A stretch of 64,000 bases of DNA from Marthasterias glacialis (lineage: Eukaryota > Echinodermata > Asteroidea > Forcipulatida > Asteriidae): NCBI GenBank assembly GCA_911728455.2, contig OU452219.1, positions 18,445,397-18,509,396 of the forward strand. Reading direction: 5' to 3'. Each line of letters starts with the position of its first letter. The first letter of the stretch is position 1. The position numbers were made by a program, and so were the translations under genes. This document shows positions 12,601-27,600 of this stretch, piece after piece. The notes beneath the pieces are model-generated. The model was not told the origin of the DNA and searched no databases. It was given only the letters and a program-made list of their open reading frames with translations.

Positions 12601-15600
12601 ACCATGCTGCAATTTTTTTTTGTCGACCGCTTTGGGGGAAAATGGCCTTTTCGGGTAAACTTTAGAGGGTCCACTGTATTGTGAATTGCTAGCGATAAAT
12701 TAAATACCGCCGGGCCAATAAACTAAGTTTTTGCATGGGTCATCAGAACAAATCACAGTTACAAAAACTCAGGTGTTGAGACAACGTGGATGAATTCAAT
12801 TGACAGGAGAGAGTTTTTTGCCAGATTGCCTGGGAATGGAATAATCCAGACTCGATCCCTCTATTCTCTACAAAAATGTTACCGTACTCACTAAGTATAC
12901 CATAGCACATCTACTGATGGTGGCAGGGCTGGCCTGGGATAGGTTGTCTACCTCAAACAGCAATCTCATCCCTGGGGTCAGACCCACTCTCTCCCCATTG
13001 GCAAGACAGAGTAGTTTACTGTCATCCAGCACCGTGTTCAGATTTTCTACCCAGAGGGTGTCCACTGGGCCGTCTAAGACGAGCCACTGCCAGTCGTTGG
13101 GGATTTCGTCACCGTGGCCCTGGGAGGTCTTCTCCGGTACATCCTCTAAGAGTTTGTGCTCATCGGTCAGGCCGCTGTTGGACGGATCGTGGGAGTCGGT
13201 GGCCATGGACTGAGGAGTCCTTGGAGTATTCATCTGTTTGTGTGTGTGTGTGTGAAGGGGGGGGGGGTACAGTTAACGCAAACAGTGTAATGACATATTT
13301 AATAGAACACTTTTGATGTACATGTACACTCATTTGAAACCCTTTCTTTTTTGAATAGAAAAAACTACTTTTTACTTCAAAATGACTGTGCTGATTTTCA
13401 GAGTATGACAAACAGTTAGGCAAAGTCTACCATGTTAAATAGAGAAATTCCCCTTGAATCTATCCACACAGTCCCTAGCAAGAATTGATCATGCTAGTAG
13501 TCTTTGTACTACTAGTGATCTTACTCTGTGTAATAAAGATTTATACATATGAAAGGGATTAAATGCACTCCAAAAAGGGTGGATGTGTTCTGCTCTTCCT
13601 CTGTTTATCTACAACGTTACACATACATAGGCCAGGCCTAATACTTCACGTTGAAATGTTACAACAGAAATTTACAATTTTCCTCATAGAGGTGCCCTTT
13701 ATCAAGAAGAAAATGCCTTGGTGCCCTTGCCCTTTCAAGAACAAAACAATTAGGCCTGCATACGCTACTGGTTCTTTAAGGCTATGATTCATCTTAAAAT
13801 GAGCTGTGTATATTGCCATGGTGATTTGTATTGTGACATCACACTTTGCTTAGCAATTGAGATCAATTTTAGCTCTTTGTGAAATGAGCCCCAGCTATAC
13901 CTCTATGTAACTCCGAGTTACACCTACACCTGTACATGTACTGGTGCTGTTACTGGTTTATACCTGTGACGGAGGCCTGTCTCCCCTGGGGGTTGTGCTC
14001 CCCACGGTGGTGGACCTGTCCTGCTCTTCCCCAGCCAGGGTTATCTCGGCAGCCTCCTTAGCAAAGCGGCGTACAGCCGACGCCAGCAAACCATCCGTCC
14101 ACTCCAGAGTGTTGGGGTTTGTCTGGCCGTACAGCTCTCCCATCTTCACACACTTTGGGTTGATTGAGTACGTGTCCACCCGGCCTTTCTTTCCATAGGT
14201 TTTCTTGGGAAAGATTACAAATTCCAATGAAATGAATGAGGAGTTTGCACTGAACTGAGTCTGCTAACAATAATCAAGCAGATTATTTAGTAGAATGGTT
14301 CATAACTTACAATAACATGTGACCCCGACTGTGTCTCCGACTCCTCTATGTGAATGGTGGGGAGCAGTACTAGCGCCCTCTGTAGGATGGTTCTGACAGC
14401 GGTTTTACCACCTCCAGTTGGGCCGACGAGCATGACGCCATGGCGGACTAAGATCTGGCTGTGAAGCTGCTTGACCTGGTTAATCTGGTTGGACCAGTGC
14501 TGCAACCCCAGGTCCCTTACCGCCATGGAAATTGCTTTCTAGAGATCAAAACAACAAACACAACACAATTGGAATGGATGCTACACACCATGTATAGATA
14601 ACAGTATATTTCACATTTCACTCTTTGAACTGAAAAAAGTAAGCGTGAAATTTGCGCGCTCCGCACAATCATCCGATAATGCCTTCTTTTGCCTCAATTT
14701 CCTCAGTCCATGTTTAATCACTTTGTGCCATGTCTCTACCACATGTTTAAACATGGCCACGTGATCTCCTCTCGACCAATCAGAAAGGATAAACTGTCCC
14801 AAGTATTTATAAATAGAAGTTAATACCAGTTACCAGTTTCATAGAGCTGCTGAAGCAGCAAACATTGCTTAACAACTTTCTGCTATTAGCAAAAAATAAG
14901 CAGGATACCAGTCACAGAGTGTATGTGGAATGGTATTTTGGCCGGTAACCTTATTCCAGTAAGCATAATTCTATTGTGCTTAGCTACTTTTTGTGATATA
15001 AGCAGCTCTATGAAATATGAAATTGGGCCCAAATAGCCATGTTGAAAATTCACTGATGTTTCGGGGGAGAAAGCTAAATTAAAATACAGTTATTACATAT
15101 AAAACAAACCAACCAAAAGCTGATGTAAATACTTAAAAATGTGATTTTCAATTTAGTTCATAAATGACTGGAGCAGGGGTAAGAAATATTGTTTTTCACT
15201 TTCTTATAAGCTTACCTCCAGAGCACCAGAGTCTGGTGCCGGTGGACTAATGCCAGGGAATAAATCCGCCATGATGCTCTCGAATAACGGAACATCCTCT
15301 GCAAGGAACTTGGGCAGGTTGGCATCCCGCAGAGAATGGATCAGGATGAAGGCCTCCTGCTGCTCGGATAAGATGGAGGAATCCTGGAGTCTGGGGATGG
15401 AGGGAAGTAAGGAGATAAAGTTAACAGAGCTGCGCAAAAGTAGTAATAATTAGTTAATAATGTGCATTTTGATCACTTGTAAGTGTTGGAGTTTTTCGGC
15501 ACTTCTGAGAGAGAAACTGTGGTGCAATGTTCATCCATGTTTTCTTATTGTCTGATGGTTAACTTCCAACTAAAAATGTAACAGACCTCAGTCATTTTGG

Positions 15601-18600
15601 AACAAATCTCATGAATTTAAAATTGTTATTTGTTAATATCTGTAATCGTGAAAGAAGTGTAATCAAGCCCAAATGTGGATGGAATCCATTGAAACATACT
15701 CTGGAGAATGCTGCGTGTAGTTATCTATTAGTTTTTGCATTGAGACAATTCATTTCAGGCCTGTTTTAAACGTCGCGCTCTTGCCGTGTTGAATTCAAAT
15801 CATTTTAGCTTGGCAATAGCGTGGCAGTGGTTTCAAACATCGTGCTTTTGCCGAACTTTGCCAATAGCATAGCAGGGTCTGTCAAGCTATGGTCGAGCTA
15901 AGCCTCTGCCTAGCCGAAATCCAAAAGTGGTTTCAAATGTTGCGCTCCTGCCCTGTCAAATCGAAAAAATATCGAAAGAATCGAAAGAGCATTTGAATTC
16001 GACATGACAAGAGTGTGACGTTTGAAACGGGCCTTAGCTGCTATTTCAGATATTTTGCAAATTTCAGCTTTCCCATTAGTACTGACAATTTATGTCCACA
16101 GCTGACGTAGAGGGCCTGCACAGCCCCCAGACACAGACGACAATAGCACTCTGCACTAATGCTAAAAACAGGCCATGCAAGTACCCGGATCTCAGACAAT
16201 GTGACAAATTTCACTGACGGACACGTACGTCGATAGTACATACAATACCTGCTGTATACTGTACTACTGCGTTCTGGCGCGCTGACGCAGGGATCGCGTG
16301 AGTGGTGAAATAATTGTCTGACATTCGGGTAGTTTTAAGCAAAAGTGACACCATAAGTGTCGAGTGCTATCGAGCTCAGCATTCTCCATATCCCATTTTT
16401 ATTTTGGAAGCTAATGTGCATCATGCTCTCTGTTCAAAAGTGAATCCGTTTTCACCACTGGAGGGTTAAGTCATGCTCTCGGAACAAGAAGGCCATACTT
16501 ACTCTTGCTGCATCTGTCGTTTCTTTTGTCCAGCCATCACTAGCACAGATTTGATTGCTCGCATCCCAAAATCATAATGGTCCTGAGCACACACAAAAAT
16601 AGAGTAAACAATTTCTTATTGACTGAAAAAATTATATACATAATAAAATTAAAGGCGGCATTGCATTGTTAGATTTAGTGAAAAATGTGGGAATTTGAAT
16701 GAATGTATTCCTCCAATAATCTTAAGCTGATAATCCCTTGACAGCTTTAGGTAATAGCTAACTTCATTATAGTGCCACCATTTCGGTCATGTTCTCTGAA
16801 TTCATTAGTAATCATCAATACTGTTTATTCTTGTACAAACATGGGGGCAGACTATTTTCCCCTTCTAGTCTCGGTTTGGTTTACATCAGCCTCGCTACCA
16901 AGGCCAGTACGCCGTATTGATACCCCTCGTCACTAACCCCTGGTAGGGAAGCACTGGAAAAACAATGCTGATTGGCTCCTGATAGCGACTGATTTGCGTG
17001 CATGCTTGTTAAAAACTTTCGAGCGCTTATGGGGCACGTGTAGGGCGCTTAGCGCAATGCAAGCATTTTGACGCAATCCCACCTCAATGTTACAAGTTTA
17101 AGGAAGAGTGAGAGGGGACCAGTTGCTCTCTGATTCTAAGCCTCTTTTATCAGGCTACCATGCTTAAACTCACCCTTAGTGGGGTTTGGCAACAGACAGT
17201 CCTAATTGAGTTGTGCCATCTTGGCTTACTCAAATTACCCATTTCCAGGAGTTATGAGCGAGCAAGGCGTGCTGGGACAAAATGGTGCAGTGCCAGAACG
17301 ATCACCCCTGGGAACAAGGTTGGTTTTTACATTGGTTTGAATGAGAGCAAAAACAAAATGGCTGCTCCATGATATAATAAAGCCCCAACTTCACCTGCTG
17401 TGAGAGTTGTTTACTAGCCAGCTGGTAGAGGTTGACAATCTTGTTGGACAGGGACTTGGCTGACGTGAACCCCTCTGAGAACAGCATGATCTCTGCAATC
17501 AGGGCATAGTCTGGTACCATCATGGATACAGGACGGAACAGAGACTTCAGGTTATCTGGTAGCTCAACACGACCTGCGTAGCTGGGGTGCAAGACATGAT
17601 TGTTGAGATATTACGATTGGATTTAAAAACAAACTGAGAACGAGTTTTGGGGACGGTGAGTTTAAAAAAAAAAAATTTCATCTCTACTTTCATGGGATTC
17701 ATATAATGTATCATGAATTTATTCACTGTACCCTAAAATTGTGTTTTACGTCAGAAAAAAACATAATAAGCAGATATGGGTTTAAATACAACAATTCTTT
17801 ATCCTGCTATTAATGTCTTTGTCAAGTTTCCCAGACACCATAAACCATAATGAACAAAAATTCTCATTGTCCTTGAAAAGGGTCAGACTATTAGCCCCTC
17901 TGAGCCTCGGTTTCGTTATAAAGATCTGAATGGGTGAAAAACAACATGGCATTACTTTTTTTGTGAAAATGCCTAAAAGATCAAAGAGTGCATTCATTCT
18001 AAAATCTGTGATAATCTATTTACCTTGGATTCATTGTGATGAAGACACCACAGGTGCTGTTAAGTCTAATATCTCGACCCTCAAACACAAACCTGGATGG
18101 TAGAACACAGAAAATTAATTTTCACTCCGTAAAATAAATGGCATAACATTGAATAAAAAATGAAATTTATTGAGTGATGTTGACTAGGTGTCACCTAGGG
18201 AAATATTTCTAGTTCTGGGTGTGCCTTCAGAAAAGTGGGTACACCTTCTTAGACAGCGGGTGTAATATTGAGTTACAGGTGCATTCATTGGGTTAGTGGG
18301 TATGCCTAGCGGGTTGAGTCTTTAAGGTACCTGAGGGCATTCTGATCCTTGGCCGTCTTGATGCTATGCAGCTGCTGAGCGATGACAGACAACACTTCCA
18401 CGTCGATACGGTTGAACTCATCAAAGCAACACCAGCTGCCCGACTGGGATAAACCCGAGAAGAACTTACCCATCATCTAGTAAACAAAACAAAGGTGGAA
18501 TTTTCAAAGGGTGGATTAAGTGGTATTTGGCTCTAAATCTCTTCCCCCTCTTTATATCCCTTGAAGGTACAAACAAAAATCTCATTCGAAAGACGGAAGC

Positions 18601-21600
18601 TGTGTCCTGTATGTGAATAACAGATCATTTATGGGTATGATTTGACAAAAGTACAAACAAATCTTCTGTTGGTTTAGATGATTAAGACACATAAACATCC
18701 TGGGTAAATTAGTTCAAGTTTTGATACCACCTCAAACAAACAAACAGAACTTGGAAAAGTTGTGCTGAACTTTATCACCTCAATACCTTCTACTATTTTC
18801 AAGGTAAAAGGAGTTTCATAAATGTGTAGTATCAAGAAAACTTCTGAGAAACCTTATTAATGGTCAAAAAAATGGAGAACAAAACTATGAAACAAAACAT
18901 CAAAAGTTAAAAACCTAGCCAGATGTTCTCTAAAAACTTACTTTGTAATCCAATCCTTCAGAGCAGTTAAAGACCAGACACTGTTTCCCGATGGCTTTGG
19001 CCAGATCCTTCACCGTTTCCGTCTTACCAGTACCAGCGGGGCCGGCCGGGGAACCCCCCAGGTGAAGAAACAAGGCACCGGTGAGGGTCAAGTAGCAACG
19101 GTCAGTCAATGGTGTGATGACCAGCCGACTGGAGCAGCCAAGGTATTCATAGCCGTACTGGAAGGATGCATTGGCCTGTTGCACCATACAGGTATTGTGC
19201 TGTTCGTCCCATTCATAGCTCAGTTGTCTACAGGCGAAAAAAAACGATGAATTTTTGCTATATAATTGTCACGATGTTTCTCTACTGTTGGTTTTTTCCC
19301 ACCAGATGTTTTTTTATACTGTAAAATATACACACTGGTGATCACAGTTTCCAAATTTTTGCATCCCTGTTGCGATTTCTTCTGCTCTTTCCTTTGTCCC
19401 TGTACTCAACATCTTCCCTTTGTAAACAAAATTCCTTGTGGAACATCTGTCTCTTTAGAATTCACCTGTGGAAACCTATTGTTACAATTGTCTTCAGTCT
19501 CCATTAGGAAGCGAATATTAAAACGCCCAGACCCGCATTACATACTTTCTGTGGACACTCTCAGAGCAGGCCTCGATCTTAAAAAAAAAACGGGGGCAGG
19601 CCTTTGCTGGCCAAATCAGAGAAATTGTACAAGGGCACACTGGCCAAGTTGGTAGTGACAGTGCAATTTTTCTGAAGGGCACGCTGGCCAACTCGACAGG
19701 GCATGAGGCCAATGGCCTCGGTGGCCTCGGTTAAGATCAAGGCCTAGTCTCTGTTGTTGACGTGTAGTTGGGAAAATTACATTCTTAAAACCGTTTCCAT
19801 TTCAATGTGAAGTTGTTCTGAGAGCTGGTTTTTACTCTGGTGACCTCTTAAATAAACCTTCTTCACATTTTCTTATAATGTGTTCATTAAGACCACATTA
19901 TAAGAAAATGTTTCCCTTTCAAGAAAACATTTAATTTTCCTATTCTTGGAAACCCTTTGTAAGTCCACAGAACAGTTTATGTTCTTGCAAATATGTACAT
20001 GTACATAACAATTGTACATAGTGCACAGCAAAATAATGTACACATATGGCATGTATGGACTGGCAATGAGGTCACTAGTGCATGTCTATGCAGGCCTTGA
20101 TCTTAACCGAGGCCACCGAGGCCATTGGCCTCATGCCCTGTCGAGTTGGCCAGCATGCCCTTCAGAAAAATTGCACTGTCACTACCAACTTGGCCAGCAT
20201 GCCCTTGTACAATTTTTCTGATTTGGCCAGCAAAGGCCCCGTTTTTCTTAAGATCGAGGCCTGCTATGCACCCCCAGGGACTGTCATCGACCAGAAGAGG
20301 GTCCTGTCTCCAGAGGTTCTGGTGGCTAAGTCTGGTGGCCAAGTCAAAGGTATGAGTTCGGATCCCAGTCAGAACACTTGTGTCCTTAAAGCAAGACACG
20401 CGCGTCACACGCGGTGACTGGGCCACGCTCACCTTTTTGAAAGTCAATAGGTATACGCGGAAATGCCGCATTGCTAAAATGCTCACTACACTGTATAACA
20501 CACAGGGACATTGACTTCCACAGTGGCGCAATCAAGTTCATTGTGATGATAACGTCAGGTGAAAAGGGTCAATATAAGAGCCGATTATTATTATTTCTTA
20601 TAAAGGACAAACACTTAATGTCCAGCTCTCCTTCTTGTTATTATTATTAGTGTTCATGATAAAGTGCAAATACCTTGTCCATTCAAAGTCGTCACTGCGC
20701 TGCACCTTCTTCTCAATCAGGTTATTCAGGATGTCTCTGGAATGCACCATGATGGTTATAAGAGCCTCTACGCAATGCCTCTGGTATGAGCTCAGAGGTT
20801 TGGTCACCATGCCTGCCAGGGTGTTCAGCCGAAGGACCAGTTTGTCTCTGGTCTCCACCAGACAGGATCCAGGGTCGGCTGACTCCAGGCTTGCCGACAC
20901 ATCCCGGTTGTACATAATCTGCACCTACAGATCAAGGGTGATGTAATTAACTGGTAAGTACAAACGGCTCATTGGTTAAAACATTTGTACAATATATATA
21001 TAAAATATATACGAATGATTAAAGATAAGGACCGGTTATTGTCAAAACAAAAAGAAGATGATTAATTTCAGTCTGGCAGCTCACTGATGATAAAGTTCAT
21101 ACCACTACCAATCCTCCAGAGTCAAGAAAGTGGCATTTGAAGATCCCCCAAATCACTGCTGTTTATTTCGATTGTTGCAATCACAATAAGCTTGTCATGA
21201 ACATGCACAAAGTCCATGACAAAGAATAAAGAGTTTTTCATTTATTTTCACGAAGACAGGATCACCTTATTTTATGAAACCTGTTAGAAGTTGGTTTTGT
21301 GGTGCATTTCTTGAAAGCTCAGGCCTGACACATCACAGAGGCAATGGAGGCAAGTGTCTCCATGCCCCTGCTCATTGCCTTGGTGCCCATTGAAATGTTC
21401 CAATACGAACTAGCACTTCCCTCATAGAGGTGCCCTTTACCATATTTACTGAGGAAAAATCGATGTGCCCTTACACGAACAAAGTATCAGGTGATGAAGA
21501 AGAAAGCAACATTAATGGGAGATGAGACAACCAAAAGCCCCAACCCCCCCCCCCCTAAATTTCTCTTGGTCACATGATGGGGATTGATTTCTCGGAATGG

Positions 21601-24600
21601 CCGGAATCATTTTTCTTTGAGAACAGCGCTGGCACAAATAAACCTTGTCTTAGCAAAGCCAAGAGAACAAAGATTTTTATTGAAGCACTACAATTTTTTG
21701 TTTCTCTTTTGAGAAATATCACATTCATTCAGCATGAATCGCAAAACCTCGCCTGTGAGACATGGCTGATAGTTTGTTCCACGGTCAGAACCAAGGCTGG
21801 AATCTTGGTTCACTGGGACTTACCTCCATTGAGGTACAATGCTAAACAACAATTGTGGAAGCATCTTGATGCCTCGTAATGCTCTTCTTATTACATAAGG
21901 ACAAAGTTGTGAAATCAGGGATTACACAATAACGCCCCCCCCCCACCCTTTGAGAAAAAATTTCAGCATTATTTCCAGTACCATCAGTCCTCTTTGTGTA
22001 GGTGAAACAATGTGCTGCAAAATGAGTGCATGTGCTGTGTACGTTCTGGAATGGATAACCTGGGCGACCTTTGTTCCGGTCTTCCAACTTCACACAGAAA
22101 TACAAAGTTCACATCATACAATTTCTGGCAGGAAAAATATTTCCGTTTATACATGTCATCTGGCATTAACTGATTAAATTGAGCAATGCTTTTGAACACC
22201 AACAAAGTGGTTTAAAGGTGATAGCTTACCACAGTAAGGACCACCTGGCCTGGATGATTCAGAACCCACTCTTGCAGGTTACGACCCCATCGATGTACAC
22301 AATCTTTGAAGTTTCTACAAGGCATGAATTATTAAAAAATGATATCAGATCTCTCAAAATGTCTGGTTCAAATCATCGACTAAAGAATGTATAAGTATCC
22401 TCTGAATTGTTACTTATTCAAAACAGTTAATTTGCACTTTTCAAACAAACTTGGAAATAAAAAACCACCGTAAAAAAAGGTTTCCCAAGATTCATAATGT
22501 GTTTCTCCAAATAGCAATAGACTGATCCATTAAGCCCCGCCCACTGTGCATGCGTACCATATGCACTAATGTGTTTGTCGGACTTCTGGTTGCGTCTGTG
22601 ATTGGTCAATACAGCAAGGGCGGGGCTTATGGATCGGTGTCTATTATAAGGAGTCAACATTTGATTAAAAGATTAGCATTGGAAACTGTTTTGTAAAAAA
22701 AAAACGGAAAAGAATTTATTTATTTTTTTTTTTTTTAATCAGTCCATTGGATTTTCAAACATAATAATTCTATTTTGCATGGTGCTCTTATCTCCTATTA
22801 GTATCGCACTTTTTTGAGCAACTTGTGCATGAAGTTGTTACCCTGGACTTACTGGTTGCTCAAATTATTTAAGCCAAGCAGAGGAAAGGCACACAGGCAT
22901 CTGTAAAGCCTGGTTTATAGTTGGGTCGCGCGATGATAGTCGCTCGACGCTGTGATCGCTGGACGCTGAGCCTTTTCATTGCAGTTTATAGTCGCTGAGG
23001 AGTCAGTGTCGACTATAAACCGCGTCGTGCGTCAATTTTACTGTTGCGCGACCATCGCGGAACCGACTATACACCAGCCTTTAGTTGGGCATGCGTGATC
23101 AAGAGTACAGCTCTTAATTTGCTCACATGAACCCATTTTCTTTGGAAACACGGTGCACTAGTCCTCAGCTTTGGTTTCCATATTTCATGCAACGAGCAGG
23201 TCATGGGGAAAGCATGACCAGGGCACAATTTCACAGAGCTGTTTAAGCCCCAAAAAGTAACTTAAACTTAAACCCCTTTTTGCTTTGCAAAATAAGGTTA
23301 CCAGCTAAATGCCATGTCACAATGTACCATTTGTGACTGGTATCCTGCTCATTTTTGCTTAGCAGAAATAATGTTAAGCAACATTTTCTGCATAAGCATC
23401 TCCATGAAATTGACCCCCAGAGCTTGATTTCACAAAGTGCTTCGATTCATCTCAAGATGATTTTGCAGCACTGTAGACCCCTCTGCATAGGCAGCCATCA
23501 CCAAGGTCAGACAGTGAAAACGTGGTCATGCATACGCGCCATGCACAACTCTTACCCAATGATACTGTAATTGTATCTTGTGATTAGTATTTTGGGCTCC
23601 ACCATGCTTTCATTTTTTGTCAGTGTCCACTACGAGAGGCTTTACGGCAAATTTTTGGTTTCTATCATAATTTCTTTGATGATTGTCTTCTTTTTCTCGA
23701 GCACATAGGGATTTCTTGGTGGTATGTGCTATATGTAAGAATTGTCTTATCCCGAGTATTATTATGTCTTCCTTTGACTTCAGTGAGGGCGCTGTTTGAA
23801 CTTGTTATGTAATATGCAAGGGGTCTAATGTCGCTGTGCACATCAATTTTTTTCTAGGCAATTAAATTATTTAATCACCTTGAGACTAATCATAACAATT
23901 CGTGAAACTGTGCACTGATGGCATTTTAAGTTTTTTTTATAATAATCATTTGCGAGCTGAACTTAATTTCATGACCATGTTAAAGTAATGACTGAGTTAA
24001 GGCGCTGAACTCAAATTGTTTGTGAGTTGAGATGAAGTTTAAACCAAAAAGAGCTAATAAGTGGTTAAGTTAAAATTAAAGTGGCATATATTTTCAGCAA
24101 TTTCAAATTCTTCTAATGTGTTAGAATAGACCGATCCATTAAGCCCCACCCACTGTGCACGCGTGCCATATGCACTAACGTGTTTGCCGGACTTTTGTCG
24201 GACTTTCGGTTGCGCAATCGTGTTCATGATTGGTCATTCAGCAAAGGCGGGGCTTAATGGCTCAGTCTATTGGCTGTGGATGGGCAGATTTATAACAAAA
24301 TGTTGAGTAGATGCAATCATTTAAAGTGAACATTTTCTTGCAATGAACATGCACTCTTTGCTAACATCAATATGCAAATACAAGCGTGCTGTCGAAATAA
24401 ACATGCAGTTCATCCGGCAAGTATTAACAGCCTGCTGTAAACGAACTAACAAAGTACCAGTATGGCACCTACAAAAAGTTTAATCTCGACAGAATTTCCC
24501 TGACCAATCCCGTACATTAACTGACTAATCTTGATCCCCCTTTTGGCTTCATAAACAGTGAATGTAATTAGCACACGTCATGGGAAGGGCTAATTATCTT

Positions 24601-27600
24601 CACTATTCCTTGTGAGATTAAGTTTGGTGTCAATGTTTCGATTACCCCCGCTTGAGCCTGCTCTAGTCACCGTCAGGAGTGCACAAACAGATATGTAAAG
24701 TTATATACCAACGCTTTTGCACAAGACGATGTAAACTTCTAAATAACCTGACGATTCTGAAGAGATGTAGAGAAGCCAGTGTAGACCCAGAGAGTCTCCG
24801 CCTACAACCCCCCGCCCCCCCCCCCCCTCCAAATGTGCCATTCTGCTTGAATCATATACAGGAAGAAACGCTTTGCTCAGAAATGAGATTGTCTCTAACC
24901 CATGTTGCCATCCTAACCAGCAACCATCCTAGTATACAGTTTACAATGGAAACAGATGCAACTCTCATCATACATAATTGATAAGTGTTGCATGCAAGAC
25001 TTCTCCAATAACAATGATTGCAAATATATGGCCAAATCATTCATGCAGAACTATCTGGGACTAGTTACAAAGTTGTTCGGCTCAAACAAGAATAATTATT
25101 GTAAGCCAACCTTGTGAACTTATCTATTAAAGGAGACCATCAAAATGAAAATATTGCAGAGTATGTTTGTGATCCAGGATGTAATGTGCCGTTTATGAAT
25201 TGAATTTGAATCATGTTTGGTACAATGAATGGATCCCATGCAAAGACTGCCATCACCAAGGTCAAACAATGAAAACGTACCAAGGGGGCCACCTACAACT
25301 TTCAGCAAATGAGAGGTCTTCCTTTGACCACAGGGAGGGCGCTGTTTGAGCTTATGATGTCATACGCAAGGGGTTTATTGCTTGGTTGTAAGTGAAGGCT
25401 CAATTTTGAAAGTCCTCAGACTAAAGACAGTTTTGTAATGATATGCGGTTTGGAAAAAGCTTTTGTAAAGCAACCTTCTAGGGAACCTGAAGACAGATGT
25501 CTTGCATCGAACCGAAAACACCGAGGTAAACCTCTACGGTTCCACGATAAGTGTTTTGGGTTCTTTCACGTGAACCACCTATCCTAGTACATGGGACCTA
25601 CAGCTTTTACGCCCCATCCAACAGGTCCAAAGGACAAATAATTATGATAAAAGTATCTTACTCAAGAACGCAAGTCTCGTGACCAGCCAGGTCAGGATTA
25701 GTCTTGGTTCCAAGACCACAGTGTTTGAATAAACCATGAGAGCGCTGTTTAAAATTCAAGTCTGGTTCCAGTCCAGACTTGTGTCAAGTCAGTGTAGTCC
25801 CGGACTTGTGTTATTTATCGCCCCTTCCCCCCCCCCCCCCCCCCCAGGATCTGATCTGGTTTGTGGGTGAGACAGCGCCTCTAATGGTTATAGTTCATGG
25901 GTGATGGCACACGGTATGCCTGTGGTAGACTGTAGCATATAAACAACAGGAAGGTCTTGAACCAAGACTAGGCCAGGATTTATACCCGCACTCTGTAAAC
26001 GACAGAACTTGAATACTTTGCACTAGACCGCTCAGCCAGGACGCTCCATTTATATGGTTTATGAATGGTCCCCTGCTAATTTTTTCTTCGAAAAAATTAA
26101 CAGCTTTAGGAAATTGACAGTTTCCACAATTCATGTAGATGAACAAAAACTTGCCTCAAACAAAGGGACATAGCAATACTGTCTTTAGTCTGAGGAATTC
26201 AAAAGTGAGCACACTTTAGCACGACCAAGTGTAGCATCGCACCATTTACAAAAAATCTGTTCAGAACCTTGGAAGCCCAATGAAGTTTATTTATCATACT
26301 TTTTCTTGAAATTATGTTTGAATGTACGTACAAACTTATATGATGTTTTCACAATTTGGGGATGGCGACATCTGTAAAATGCAGCGGAATGAATCCAACA
26401 AAATGCAGTATCAGTATGCAGTGACTTTAGTTATTTGACGCCATTGGCAATGAACCTGTTTTATTAGTAGTGTGTTTCTTATCCGAGAACATATGGAAAT
26501 ACAGACAAACAACCAAAACAAAGCCTAACCCAAACAAAACAACAACAAAAAACAACTAACAATTGCATTTGCTCTGAAACTAGCTTTGCAAGAGATGGTA
26601 TACTTGAGACTTGAATTAAGCCTTGTCAATAAAAGAACTTGAGACTTCCTTGAGAACTGGCTTGGTGAACTTAATAAACAAGTATGGCATTGCAATATGT
26701 GGTCCCTGGTTATACGGCAGTTTCAGGTTGTATGGCTTCTGACTGGCACCCTCGATCAAAGACTTTAAGCCGGGTTCACAGATTCAAATCCCGCTCCACT
26801 CAATTTTTCTTTGCTCACCAAAAAACTAAATTAAAATTTACTAAGTCAGTTTCCTTTGTGGTTTATTGCTTAATATTTAAATTTAAAAAGTCGCATCCCC
26901 TTAAAATGATCCCTGTCCGGCTGCTTTTCAGGTTATATCCATAGAGCTAGCTCTATGGTTGTATCGTAAACTTGGGTGTGATCCCTAGTTATACGGTAGT
27001 TTCAGCTTGTATGGCTTCTGACTGGAACCCCCGACTTAAGATATTGACAAAATTTGGAGACCGCCAACATTAGGGCTGGATAGCTCGGTTGGTAGAGAAT
27101 TGGTACATTAAGCCGGGGGTAGCAGTATCAAATTCCTGCTCCAGTCGATTTTTCTTTGTTCTCCACATCATTGAATTTAATAACAACTCAGTCCACAACC
27201 ATAAGTATGAAAAATAAGCTATTAATTCAAAAGGTTGAAGTCCCATACACTCTACATTCCATAGAATTAAAAGCCGAAGTCAGAAGAAAAACATTGGTTA
27301 TAGATTTGCAAACGGCATCCAAAAGGTTTGAGAAAGAAAGGAAAGAAAGTTTCATAAATGACTCCCCGCAGATTCTGAAGTTTTACCAAGGCGAAAGATT
27401 AGTGCTGGTTATAAGTTCCTCCAAAAAGTATTCTGTTAGCTTTCATTGTCTCCAAGAGGCCATCAAAAGCAAGTTAAACTTCCAATAAGATTTCCAGTTA
27501 TCATTTAAGAAAGGAAAAAAGCAGAAGTTAGATTCAATAAACCAAGAAGATGTCGACCCTCTTTGCCAAATCAACATGCAAGCCATGCTTTTTATGAAGA

